Below, piece by piece: positions 1 to 13,337 of a stretch of 64,000 bases of DNA. The stretch lies in contig CM055905.1 in the NCBI GenBank assembly GCA_029582155.1, forward strand, positions 3,523,920 through 3,587,919, read 5' to 3'. The DNA comes from Panopea generosa. Taxonomy: Eukaryota; Mollusca; Bivalvia; Adapedonta; Hiatellidae. A program made the position numbers and the translations under genes. Under the pieces are notes generated by a model. The model made no database searches and was not told the origin of the DNA. It worked only from the letters and a program-made list of their open reading frames with translations. Each line of letters opens with the position of its first letter. Positions within the stretch are counted from its first letter, which is position 1.

Positions 1-1737
1 TGTCATTTTGATATTGACCATCTCAGATATAATATTAAAGGTATGTTGTCATTATTGCTTAGCTTATGAACATTATACTGTCATTTTGATATTGACCATC
101 CCAGATATAATATTAAAGGCATGTTGTCCTTATTGCTTAGCTTATATACATTATAAAGTCATTTTGAAATTGACCATCCCAGATAAAACATTTATGAAAT
201 GGTGTCCTTATTTCTTAGCTTATATACATTATAATGTCATTTTGATATTGACGATCCCAGATATAATATTAAAGATATGTCGTCCTCATTGCTTAGTTTA
301 TATACATAATAATGTCATTTTGATATTGACTGTTCCAGATAGAACATTTATGGTATGCTGTTCTTATTTCCTAGTTTATATACATTAAAATGTCATTTTG
401 ATATTGACCATCCAAGATAGAATATGTAAGGTATGTTGTCATGATGGTTTAGCTTATATACATTATAATGTGATTTTGATATTAACCATCCCAGATATAA
501 TATTAAAGGTATGTTGTCCTTATTGCTTAGTTTATATACATTATTATGTCATTTTGATATTGACTATCCTAGATAGAACATTTATGACATGTTGTCCTTA
601 TTTCTTAGCTTATTAATATTATTATGTCATTTTGATATTGGCCATCCCAGATAGAACATTTAAGGTATGTTTTCCTTATTTCTTAGCTTATATAAATTAT
701 TATGTCATTTTGAAATTGGCCATCCCAGATAGAACATTTATGAAATGTTGTCCTTATTGCTTAACTTCTATACATTATAATGTCATTTTGTTACTGACGA
801 TCCCAAATAGAACATGTATGGTATGTTGTTCTTATTACTTAGTTTATATACAGTATAATGTCATTTTGATATTGCCCATCCCAGATAGAACATTTATGAA
901 ATGGTGTCCTTATTGCTTAGTTTATATACATTATAATGTCATTTTGATATTGACGATCCCAGATAGAACATTTATGAAATGTTGTTCTTTTTTCCTAGTT
1001 TATATACATTATAATGTCATTTTGATATTGACGATCCCAGATAGGATATTTATTGTATGTTGTTCTTATTTCCTTGTTTATATATATTATAATGTCATTT
1101 TGATATTGATCATCCCAGATAGAACATTTATGACACGTTGTCCTTATTTCTTAGCTTATAGATATTATAATATCATTTTGATATTGACCATCCCAGATTA
1201 AACATTTATGGTATTTATGACATGTTGTCCTTATTTCTTAGCTTATAGATTTTATAATGTCATTTTGATATTATCCATCCCAGATGGAACATTTATGACA
1301 TGTTGTCCTTATTTCTTAGCTTATAGATATTATAATGTCATTTTGGTATTACCGTCCCAGATAGAACATTTATGGTATGTTGTCCTTATTTCTTATCGTA
1401 TATACATTATAACGTCATTTTGATATTAACCATCCCAGATAGAACATTTATGGAATGTTGTCCTTATTGCTTATCTTATATACATTATAACGTCATTTTG
1501 ATATTAACCATCCCAGATAGAACATATATGGTATGTTGTCTTTATTTGTTAGCTTATATATATTATAACGTCATTTTGAAATTGACCATCCCAGATAGAA
1601 CATTTATGGTATGTTATCCTTATTGCTTAGCTGAAATACATTATAATGTCATTTTGATATTGACCATCCCCTTAAGAACATTTATGGTCATTCAAGTTAA
1701 ATTGATGAAATCATTTTTTTGTGTGTTACCACCTTTC
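1..1737. repeat. 78-bp minisatellite, about 22 copies
   Basis: Tandem array with a 78-bp unit, recognisable by the repeated core 'tgtcattttgatattgacc' and 'cttagcttatatacattat'. It runs in from the left edge and ends at a poly-T stretch near 1710-1737. The unit is a multiple of 3 and its consensus has no stop in one plus frame, giving open stretches of up to 189 codons with a hydrophobic 26-residue repeat (ILILTIPD...CCPY..LAYIHY). Stops at several points and the lack of a start or splice context argue against a real protein. Confidence 0.95.
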
Positions 1738-1768
1738 TAAGTCGAAGGCAAAACCCTGCTGATGTTAA

Positions 1769-2654
1769 AATGATCAAGCTTTGCAGTCCTGATTACTGCC
1801 GCAATGATCATACGCGACACGGACTACTTTTATCGATGTGATCAAGCTTTGCAGTCCTAATTACTGCCGCAATGATCATAAGCGAGACGGACTACTTTTG
1901 TCGATGTGATCAAGCTTTGCAGTCCTGATTACAGCCGCAATGATCATACGCGACAAGGACTACTTTTGTCGATGAGATCAAGCTTTGCAGTCCTGATTAC
2001 AGCCACAATGATCATACGCGAGACGGACTACTTTTGTCGATGTGATCAAGCTTTGCAGTCCTGATTACAGCCACAATGATCATATGCGACGCGAACTACT
2101 TTTGTCGATATAATCAAGCTTTGCAGTCCTGATTACTGCCGCAATGATCATATGCGACAAGGACTACTTTTGTTGATGAGATCAAGCTTTGCAGTCCTGA
2201 TTACAGCCACAATGATCATACGCGAGACGGACTACTTTTGTCGATGTGATCAAGCTTTGCAGTCCTGATTACAGCCACAATGATCATACGCGACACGGAC
2301 TACTTTTGTCGATGTGATCAAGCTTTGCAGTCCTGATTACTGCCACAATGATCATTCGCGACATGGACTTCTTTTGTCGATGAGATCAAGCTTTGCAGTC
2401 CTGATAACAGCCACACTGATCATACGCGAAATGGACTACTTTTGTCGATGTGATCAAGCTTTGCAGTCCTGATTACTGCCGCAATGATCATAAGCGACAC
2501 GGACTATTTTTGTCGATGTGATCAAGCTTTGCAGTCCTGCTTACTGCCGCAATGATCATACGCAACACGGACTATTTTTGTCGATGAGATCAAGCTTTGC
2601 AGTCCTGATTACAGCCACAATGATCATACGCGACATTGACTGTTTCTTATTCAT
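1769..2654. repeat. 68-bp minisatellite, 13 copies
   Basis: Units begin at 1771, 1839, 1907 and every 68 bp to 2587. Each carries 'tgatcaagctttgcagtcc' and a second 'tgatca' palindrome about 40 bp further on. Copies differ by a few substitutions. It lies directly after the 78-bp array but shares no sequence with it. Confidence 0.95.
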
Positions 2655-2951
2655 CGAATTTGTATTTTGTTTATGGAAGAATCCAAAATATAAAAATATG
2701 TGAACACTGTATAATGTCATTGATCAAAATTTTGCATAAAATTAACCAAACGCTACAATAAAATTATTCAAATCAGGAAGGCGTATGAATACTAACTAAT
2801 ACCCGACTAGCATAACCTTCGGTGCTTTGATTCATTTTATTTTTTTAATGGACAAGAATCCAAATCAAATTACACTGAAATCACATATATATTTTAATAA
2901 CTTAGTTTATATTGTTTTGCAGATGTGCTATTTGTAACCATTGCAATTTTT

Positions 2952-3195
2952 TTTTAAATTGGGTTTAACGCTTTTTTCATCATATTTCAAGTTAAATATG
3001 GCCTATCCAGTTTTACTGGTGGAGGAAGACTTCAGACTGAGTCAGAGTGAGTAGAACCACCGTCTTTCCACATGTATTGGAACTTTTCTCACATAAAGTA
3101 TTTGGAGCGAGCTGGACTCGAACCTACGACCTTAGCGGTGAGAGGTAAATTATCTTGAGACGGCGCGTTAGACAACTCGGCCCTGGAGGACACTC
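2952..3195 (-). mobile_element. SINE family A copy (tRNA-derived)
   Basis: Read on the minus strand it starts with a tRNA-Leu-like head: a D-arm-like 'gccgagttgtctaacgcg', a long variable region and the B-box 'ggttcgagtcc'. A body follows that ends in 'ttaaacccaattt'. The same body occurs at 51731-51975 on the plus strand, and its 3' part at 3520-3625. Confidence 0.8.
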
Positions 3196-3519
3196 TCATT
3201 GCCAAATTAAGCTTTGATTTTCCAGTATTACTGTTATTTCATCATTAGATACAAGTTGGATATAAGAAATATAAATAAACACGGTTTCATTTGTTTTATT
3301 GTCTTAAAAACAGTTAAAATAGGTAAGTCAACAACAGATCTTTCAATCTTTAAGTTCGCGTTTTCTTGTATCAGATGACATAAGCAAAAAGGGAACACAA
3401 CAATTAACCGAGTCACTGGTATTATTTATGTTATCAAGCTAAATAATACACAGTTCAAACATAATGTATTATATATGTTTTAGTTAGTCTAATTATATAT
3501 ATATTTAAATTTTCTGAAT
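3196..3519. other. no feature seen
   Basis: AT-rich sequence. A 60-codon minus-strand open stretch (3234-3416) has no recognisable motif. Confidence 0.6.
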
Positions 3520-3625
3520 TGGGTTTAAGGCCATTTCAACACATTTCAAGTTATATCTGGCAAATTGAGTTGTATTGGTGGAGTAAGACCTCATAATGAA
3601 TCTGAGTAGAACATATGCCCATTAT
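3520..3625 (-). mobile_element. SINE family A, 3' fragment
   Basis: Shares 'gggtttaaggccatttcaacacatttcaagtta'-type sequence (in short blocks) and the 'ggtggagtaagacctca' block with the copies at 2952 and 51731. The tRNA-like head is missing, as expected of a truncated insertion. Confidence 0.65.
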
Positions 3626-3689
3626 GCAATATGTATGTACCACTATAAATATAACTAGGGAGTTACATGTAACATTTCTAATATATACT

Positions 3690-3960
3690 CCTGAAGTTAT
3701 CAATAAAACGGTACCGCCCAAAAATGGTATGGTTTATCCACGGTGTTCCGTTGGAGAGGGCCGTCATACGATGGTGAAAACTCGAAATAATTATCACTAT
3801 CATAGTATCGTTGTTTCGACGTTTCACGATCGTAGTTCCGACTTCTAATCATCGTAGTTTCGACATTTCGTTGTTTCGACTTTTCCCATCGTTGTACCGT
3901 AGTTTCGACTTTACTGAAAATAATAACAATGCCACGATGGCCCCACAATTGCACCGTATT
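3690..3960. repeat. degenerate short repeat, 'tcgtagtttcgac' core
   Basis: The block 'gttgtttcgacgtttc', 'gtagttccgacttc', 'gtagtttcgacatttc', 'gttgtttcgacttttc', 'gtagtttcgacttt' recurs every 15-30 bp between about 3805 and 3915. It is open on both strands by chance. Origin not recognised. Confidence 0.6.
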
Positions 3961-4632
3961 TTTCTCATTGCTTTCATCGAAAAAATTAAATTTTCACACC
4001 ATCACTTTTATTTTCAGCACCATCACAAGATTTGTAAAATTGTATAACATAATTTCATAATGGATGTGACATACTCATATATTTATTACACATCTTTATT
4101 ACACGTCTATATATATTTTTTTATTTTGTATATACAATAACTGTTATAATCCTACTCGTATGAATTAATATATACATCCCTGACGACATTAATTTCAGGG
4201 AGCATGTTGGCATTTCACTTTTGTTTTAAGATTATAATAGTTCTATATGTTCCTTTCCTTGTATTTAACTACAGGCTTTCAGTCACACTAAAATAGACCG
4301 ATCACCTCACTTCCTCTTTCTCATTGGTCAATATCGGTCACATTCACTTAATGTTACTGCACCTACAAGTACAAACTTATTATGACGTCATTTTCTGTTT
4401 TCCGATGTTACTGGATGATCGTTTTTTTGGCATATCGATAGGAAGAAAAATAAATCGATTTTATTTTTCCACTTAAAGCAGTATTACCACATTTTCCATG
4501 CTATATTAGTAGGGATTTATGACACATGCAAAGGAACCCAAGTCATCAAAGCATGTTTTAAACAATCAGAAACAAAAGTTTAAAGGGTGTAGGGTGTTTT
4601 CTGTTGAGTTGAAAATATACGTCCTAATTTAC
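3961..4632. other. no gene seen; probable intron or 3' flank of the CCP gene
   Basis: AT-rich sequence with no recognisable open frame or repeat. It lies just downstream (minus strand) of the last CCP exon I can identify. Confidence 0.5.
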
Positions 4633-4830
4633 CAGTTTTAGGACATCTCACAAACTTGGGCTTCCAAACTCCGTTGAGACAGGTTGACAGTCGGATCGGT
4701 CGGTGTGTCGCCGCCCGACATGTTTGTGTAATCCGCTGCGGATGGAATACCCTGCCTTTCGCTAGCTTGCCAGTTCTTGCGTACTTGAATATGGAAGGAA
4801 TATTGTCACTTGTGGGTAATAAACAGATCG
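4633..4830 (-). CDS. CCP module exon (most 3' identified)
   Basis: The acceptor follows a strong pyrimidine tract ending in 'tttttttgcag' type sequence; the donor is 'actg|gtaaat'. The 198-bp exon starts and ends in phase 1. The encoded module has four cysteines: ICLLPTS, QTCRAA, STCLNGVWKP and VRCPKTG. The expected Trp (NGVW) lies between Cys3 and Cys4. The module is typical in length (about 65 residues). Confidence 0.8.
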
Positions 4831-7800
4831 CTGCAAAAAACAAACACAGTATGCTGTCAGGTGGGACTGGAAGCGTACAAGTTTCGATATAACAACGCTC
4901 CTCTGGAATTAAAATGGGATCTAAAATAGCTCCCATACGTGTGGGTTCATTTACTGTATTTATTAATGAGTTTGTATCGAATCTGGTACGCTTCCAGTCC
5001 CACCTGACATAGGTGATCATAGTGCCACATATAAAACTTTGCCTTTTTCTTACAATTTACAGCCAACTTATACTCGCACAACATGGCTATATAAAAAAGC
5101 CAATTTTAACTAATTGAATGACCTCATATCAGACTATGACTGGAGCTATATTTTAAGTGGAACTGTAAATGATGCCTGTAATAGTTTTACAGATACCTAT
5201 TAAGTACTTGTCAAAAGATGCATACCACCCAAAACGGTTACTGTATGCCCCAATGAAAACCTTGGTATGACTCCACTATTAGAACATATTCAAAAATAAG
5301 AGATCGACTGAAATCCAAAGCATTAATATCAGGAAATCCATGTGACTGGAGTAAAAATAAACAGTCTAAAAATAAAGTTAATAATTTGAAAAAAACAAGT
5401 AAAAAAACTCTTTAACATCCTAGATCTTACTCTAACTGATTTGCAATTCAATGACAAAAGAGGTTTCTGGAAAGTTTTAAGACACTTTGTTAAAAATAAT
5501 GACACCTCTAGTAATATACCATCATTATGTCGTGCCACAACGACAGATGAAACTGAGTTCTTTCTAACTGATAATGAAAAAGCTGACTGTTTGAATTCCT
5601 ACTTTGCATATATCTCGTGTATCAATGAAGACAATATTAATCTTCCCCCAGTTCTATTGAAAACTCATAATGTTCTTGATAACGTCATGGTAACGGAAAC
5701 AGAAGTAGAAGGTGTAATTCTCTCAATGAATCTCCAAATAAGGCAAGTGGGCCAGATATTATAAGGCATAAAATGTTAAAAGGAGTTACCAAATCAGTAC
5801 ATAAACCATTAACATTATTATTTAATCGCTCTCTATCAGAAAGTATTTTTCGAGATAGATGGACAGCAAATGTAATTCCTGTATTTAAAAAAGGAGATAA
5901 ATCCATGGTTAGTTATAGACCAGTGTCATTATTAAGCTGCACTGGAAATTTACTAGAAAGATTAGTGTTCAAATATTTGTATACTTTTTTAATTAACAAT
6001 AATTTATTATATAAATATCAATCGGGTTTTTTTACCAAACCACTCGACAAATTTTCAACTCATTGATATATATCATCATATTTGCCAATCATTTGACAGT
6101 TAACAGCATTCCTGTATGATATTTTGTGATATTTCTAAAGCATTTGATAGAGTCTGGCACAAAGGTTTATCATTTAATCTAAAAGAAAATGAGGTAAATG
6201 GCAAATGCTCAGTTGGATTAATAACTATCTTAGTGACAGAAATCAAAGCGTGGTGATTCAAATGTGTAACTCTGATCTCAAATCTATATCGACAGGTGTT
6301 CCTCAAGGCTGTGTATTTGGACCCTTACTGTTTCTTATTTTCGCCAATGACATAACAGAATCATTGTTAAGTTTAACAAGATTGTATGCGGATGACAGTT
6401 TACTTTTCTGTTCAGCCGCAACTCTTCAAGATATAGAAGGGATTATCAATCATGATTTGAAAATGATCTCTAATAGTGCCAGTCAGTGGCTAATAAAGCT
6501 ATGCTATTTACTTTTAATCAATGATAGGATTTGCCTAAACTTATGTTTAATAACACCCCAGTCACTTTTGTCAATATTCACAAACATCTTGGATTAACCT
6601 TAAATAACACTGGTAAATAAGATACTCATATAGAAAATATTAAAAAATCAGCATCTAAAGTGTTAGGATTAATTAAAATTTACCCTTAGTAGAAATGCCC
6701 TAAACAAATTGACTTATCATATTTTGGACCCCTTTTTGAATATTCATCAATTGTTTGGGATGGATGCCCAAATCATATTGCTGAATCACTTGAAAAAAAT
6801 ACAAAATGAAGCAGCAAAAATTATAACCGGATTAACAAGATCAGTTTCTTTACAAAATCTTTATACAGAGTGTGGATGGGTTTCTCTCAAAGAAAGGCGA
6901 AAGCAATAAAAACTAATGTCCATGTACAAAGCCACAAATAATATGGTCCTTTCCTATATAGGCGACTTGATTCCTCCATTGATTCGCAACACTACTAATT
7001 ATCAATTAAGATATTCGGACAATGAAGCAACTCCTTGCCGCAGAACTGAAATAAGTAGGCAATCGTGTATACTTCTTCGATAGCATTGTGGAACAAGTTA
7101 GACCCAGTAGTAAGACCGATAGACTCAAGTTTATTTGCCTTCAAAAACAATATAAGAATGTCACCTAAAAAATATATATATGTATTCAAACCATTTAAAA
7201 CTAATCCCTGTACTTGTGGATATTTGACTGAAGATGCTGAGCACTACTTTTTTAAATGTGACTTATATGTAGCTTCAAGAATTGAATTATATAGCTCATT
7301 TAGAGCATTCCATCCAATAGGTTTAGGTTAATATTATATGGCAACTCTAATCTTGTATACGATGAAAATACTAAAATATTTAAAGCTGTACAACAGTTTA
7401 TTAAATCTTCAAAAAGATTTGAATCTGAGTACTAATTAAGAAATCCATCATAAAAAGCATTGTTATATCCAATACGATAAAAACAACTTTCTATAACGAT
7501 TGACAAACATTCATAATCAATATTGATATATATCTAAAATATGTAAACAGTTACTTTAATGACGTCAACGCAGATCATGTCGGGTTTACCTTTTTTATTG
7601 TGTTACAAGTCTGCATAGTGTCTAAATGCATCTATTGCATTCCTATTCCTTTTCCAGTCTTCTATTTTTTTAACCTTATAAGAACTAAATGGAATTGATA
7701 TTACTGGGTTTTTTTAAGAAATATTTTTTTTCTATTATTTCAATTGGTATTACCTAATGGATAAGTGTGTACAAACTGTGGTAAATATATTTTCATATTG

Positions 7801-10800
7801 TATTAACTTTAACCCTTTATCATGTTTTATGCCAAGTCATGTTTAATCTCAATTATTTGAAATATTTTAGGTGAAGGGCCGTAACTAATGTTGTGAGAAC
7901 TTGTGGCCCAACCAATTATAAATGCAATAAAATATGATTAAACTATTAAACTTAAAATTATTAAAAAGAAAGTTGAACATAAATGTTTGCGTGATATCGT
8001 AATAATCACAATTGATTCCCCTTTTCGTCTTTTATTCGACAAATCCTATAAATACGTTTGGCAGTCCAAACGTGTTGATACTGTTGCACTACGAGTGGAA
8101 CCAGGCATGAATAAGAAAGCATATGCGATGTATAATGATAATGTTACTTGGTTCCGCTCGAAAATTTATGGAAATCGGTCGTACGAGATATAAAAACGCA
8201 ACACAGGGTTTAGAAAGGATTTACTAAGAAAAGAAAAATGTGACACCAATGTAAGAGATACACTCAAGAGATATGACGAAAGAACACAGGAAGCGATATA
8301 AAAACGCAACACAGGGTTTAGAAAGGATTTACTTGGGGAAAAAAATGTTACACCAATGTAGGAGGGACACTCAAGAGATATGAAAAAAGAACACAGGAAG
8401 AGATATAAAAACGCAACACAGGGTTTAGAAAGGATTTACTTGGAAAAGCAAAATGAGACACCAATGTAGGAGGTACACTCAAGAGATATGAAAAAAGAAC
8501 ACAGGAAGAGATATAAAAACGCAACACAGGGTTTAGAAAGGATTTACTTGGAAAAGAAAAATGTGACACCAATGTAGGAGGTACACTCAAGAGATATGAA
8601 AAAAGAACACAGGAAGAGATATAAAAACGCAACACAGGGTTTAGAAAGGATTTACTTGGAAAAGAAAAAACTGTGACACCAATGAAGGAGGTACACTCAA
8701 GAGATATAAAAAAAGAACAAAGGAAGAGATATAAAAACGCAACACAGGGTTAAGAAAGGATTTACTTGGAAAAGAAAAATGTGACACCAATGTAGGAGGT
8801 ACACTCAAGAGATATGAAAAAAGAACACAGGAAAAGATATAAAAACGCAACACAGGGTTTAGAAAGGATTTACTTGGAAAAGAAAAATGTGACACCAATG
8901 TAGGAGGTACACTCAAGAGATATGAAAAAAAGAACACAGGAAGAGATATAAAAACGCAACACAGGGTTTAGAAAGGATTTACTTTGAAAAGAAAAATGTG
9001 ACACCAATGTAGAAGGTACACTCAAGAGATATGAAAAAAGAACACAGGAAGAGATATAAAAACGCAACACAGGGTTTAGAAAAAATTTACTTGGAAAAGA
9101 AAAATGTGACACCAATGTAGAAGGTACACTCAAGAGATATGAAAAAGAACACAGGAAGAGATATAAAAACGCAACACAGGGTTTAGAAAGGATTTACTTG
9201 GAAAAGAAAAATGTGACACCAATGTAGTAGGTACACTCAAGAGATATGAAAAAAGAACACAGGAAGAGATATAAAAACGCAACACAGAGTCTAGAAAGGA
9301 TTTACTTGGAAAAGAAAAATGTGACACCAATGTAGGAGGTACATTCAAGAGATATGAAAAAAGAACACAGAAGGAGATATAAAAACGAAACACAGGGTTT
9401 AGAAAGGATTTACTTGGAAAAGAAAAATGTGACACCAATGTAGGAGGTACCAAATCATTCAGTAAAATCTCAAGTTACATCACAGACAATTATTACTGTA
9501 GGATTTGGGTATATAAACGCGTTCAAAATTGTTGTTTTCATATCCCTTTCTGTGTTGCGTTTTCATTTCTCTTTCTGTGTGGCGTTTTCATATCTCTTGA
9601 GTGTATTTTAAAACTGTGTTGCCACTAATATATACTGCCAGCTTTACTTTGTCGTTATAGCATTTGTTTTGGTGAAATATGCATGTTACTCGTTTATGAC
9701 AATGCAGTCTCGTACAGTATTTTCTATTAGGACTATAATCATCTCCCGTAGTTTCAAGACTCGACTCCCTGTGGGTTTTTTTCTTTTTCTTTCAAAAACT
9801 TGAAAAATGCTGAATACGTCTTTACAACTCCCAAAATGCTACTGTGTGACAAATATACCAATGGCAGATTACTCGTAGGCAATTCAGAAATAAATTTATA
9901 AAATTAGTAATAATACATTTTAAGGGCCTTGTTCTTAATGCATTTTGATAGCTCTTTGTGTAGAAAACCCGGTTCTATAAAAAACGGCTTTAAGCAGACT
10001 TATAATATAGTATTTATAGTACATTGCTTGTAAACATACCTCTGCAAACTGGAAGCATCGGGTCCCATCTCCCTTGGTAACACTTCGCGGACTTAACACC
10101 CAAATACGGAGCTGTTCTTCCGCGACATGAAATAGTGACAGAGATTCCGTGGACAAAATCGGTATTCTGGGGCAGGGTGTCATTGTTTACTACATAGGTC
10201 TCGTCAATAGCTGGGCACAAATCTGTAAAAGAAAAACAGCAGTAACTGTTGTATTGCTCTATTTTAGTCAAAGCACATTTGATTAGAATTAGTCTCGGTA
10301 TTCAAGATTAGTTTTTTCACCACTTAGTTCAAGGGTTAGATCATAACTGGGTTCAAATATAATAAATGTAATAATTTACCCAGCCCTGAAAAATATTTGT
10401 GGTTTAACTAGGATCCACCCAATAGGGTTTATTTATATTATTCATTTATATATTCTCCAAATGTCTTCTGCAAGTAAATAAACTTAAAATTCAATATATC
10501 TCATTTGCTACTATACGTTGGCAGAGGTGAAAAACACCATTACAAAATACAAACAAATGAAAACTGACATTGTTTTTTTTCTATTTTTTTTTAAAATAAA
10601 TGCAATCTGACACAAGAACGTTCTATGTTTGGTTTTTATATTTCTATGTAGTTCATGGTTGATTCTTTTGCCAAAATAGGTATTTCCTGTTTCGATACCG
10701 TGTATAATATCCGTATCTATTTCAATTGTAGCTAATTATGTAGGTGATGTGTATGAGTGTTTTTGGACGGACTGCTATATATGTCATGTTATATTGTTTG

Positions 10801-13294
10801 GGTAAGTTTGGCCTTTTGTACTTGTAGGCAATTTATTATTCAGTATGGATTTTATTTTTCAATCTGTATTGAACGGTTATTACATGCTATGCTGGGTCTG
10901 CAGTCTGATTAATATTTGGTAAGAGATTATGGCGCTCTGCAAAGTTTACTTATCTAGGTTTGATCATTTTTACATTACTATACGTAGACCCGGTGTAAGT
11001 GATGTAGGTCTGTATGATGCTGGGTTGTGGTTAAATTTGTCTATTTCAAGTATAGGTATTATAACAGCTTCATTCCAATTTTCTGGTGGGGGAATTTGTT
11101 CATGATTAATTGAATAGTTCAAGTATATTAAGTATATGCCTGTACCGTAATTCATAGCTCTTTAATTCTTATAAAACTCTGACGTCATTCAACTTTCAAC
11201 GAAGCAACTGACCAATCAACGTGCACAAAACGCATTGATTAGCTCCAGTCTATACTTACATGGTATACACTCCGGTTCTCCGTCTATCCAAGTCCCGTTC
11301 TCACAAGTGAATACTTTGCGATGTCCCTCCATTGCATACCCATTTTTACATTTTACTTCGAACGTCAAAGGATATGATGCAAGCTGTTTTGTCACTTTAC
11401 CATTTGCAACAGGTAGATTCCGGCAACGTTTAAGTTCTTCGACAGGTATATCTGGCGGTGGGATAAACGTCTTATAGTTTTAACGAGTAAGGATGTCAAA
11501 TCAACTTTTCGCACGAGAGGCGTAGTTAAGAGTATGATTTGCTGACATGTTTTCGAGAGGCGATACAGGTTAACATAATTAGTTCAATAACTAAACATTT
11601 ATTTGCTATCTTGATTGTTTAGCAACACCTTTTAAACGAAATATACTGTTCCCACTTCTTCTCTCCCTTTAGATGTGGAGGCGGGATTGTGTTAACTGCA
11701 TGTGTATAATAACTATATCGATAAAACTAAAGCAGATATACAACTACTGACAGTAGATTTTGTTTATGTTAATTTGGTTCTGTTGAAACATATGGCATTG
11801 CTTTTAAATGACGAGCTCTAACACCATTCATTACGGTTCTCTCTTGCATTCACAAACAACACGGATGAAAATAATCAAAGCATTGAGAGTACTGATAGCA
11901 AGATTTGATAAACTTTCATGCGCCTTCTTAACTTAACTGATATTATTGTAGAGTTTTGTTTATGTTAAACTACATTCGTAAAATGATATGATACAATGAT
12001 CACATTATTCTTTTAACGTTTGATTTGTAAGATACATGAGCAAATGAAATTCGACGAATTAAAAGTAGTCTCTGTCGCGTATGACCAATTTAGCGGTGAT
12101 CAAGACTGCACAGATTGATTATGCCAGCTTATTAGCAGGGCTATGCCTTTCGTACTGTATTAATGGTGGCGGCTTTAACAGCAAAATCTCGATGAAATAA
12201 ACTAACAATATAAGATGAATGACTAGACAAAAATACTAAAGAAATATAAAAGTATATAACTAAACAAGACAAGAATGAATAAAGATAATAGTTTTATTGT
12301 ATGTGTGTTGTCATACACAAGTATGGTTCCGATGTATTGCATGTCTTGCCAACAAGTTAGTATCAGAAATGTAAGGTACATACTTTCTGCATCTTATGTG
12401 AGAGTCGTGCCAAAGTACCGTATATGGAACATTATTTTTGTATGAAGTTCATATGTGGCATTCTGCCTACATATTATATGGTAAAATCATAGAATATGAA
12501 AACAATGCTTATTTACCAACGCAATCAAAATCAACGTCTGACCATCGACCATTCCGACAGATGCGTTTGGCACTTCCTACTAGAATGTTGTTGTTGGAAC
12601 ATCTGTACGTCACTTCCTTTCCATGGGGGTAAGTTATCGAGCCACCTACTCTTTCAGACGGTATTGCGCCCGCTACATTCAACAAACCATTGCATCGTTT
12701 GTAATCTAAAATTTGTCATTAGTATTAGTTAATTAAGCTTGAGTTAATCAATATCAAAAGAATACGAGAAAGGCGAGAAAGAAACAAAGATAATGAAATA
12801 GCATGTGTGTTATTTTCTTATAAATTTAATTCAAAATTATTTGAATTTTTATTAAGTTTATTTGTTTTGCTTAACCATTGCACAAGACTGAATGTCAACA
12901 AAAGAAAGGGAGGTAATTGGTCTTTAGGGTCATGTTCAATATATTATTTACAAGTATGTTATGTCTGTTACTCTGCTCGATTTGTGGCAATTACTAAACA
13001 ATAAACCTGATTATAACCATCGTTTTTCCTCAAAGGAGCCGGCAATTTTTTATTTGACCGCGACGGGCACGATCACCGGACCTTAGTCAGAGGCACTTTA
13101 TTTGAAAATAACATTTTCAGGTAAATGGCCACATAAGACCGAATCCATAAAACAAATAAAAATTCAAATCAATTTGTTGTGAACACGATACCTGTCTGAG
13201 AGTGTAAATTGCCATCGTGTCAGCTAGATAAACGAATATTAAGTACTACCCTTTTCTACTAGTTAGTAATTCCATGTAGACAGAGACTAGGAGT

Positions 13295-13337
<43 letters not shown>

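Noticed and set aside
8-1740. Open frames of up to 189 codons in the 78-bp array
   Set aside because: Same reason: period divisible by three with a stop-free consensus, broken repeatedly.
7987-8193. 68-codon plus-strand open frame as a small gene
   Set aside because: No domain, and it ends inside the 108-bp array.
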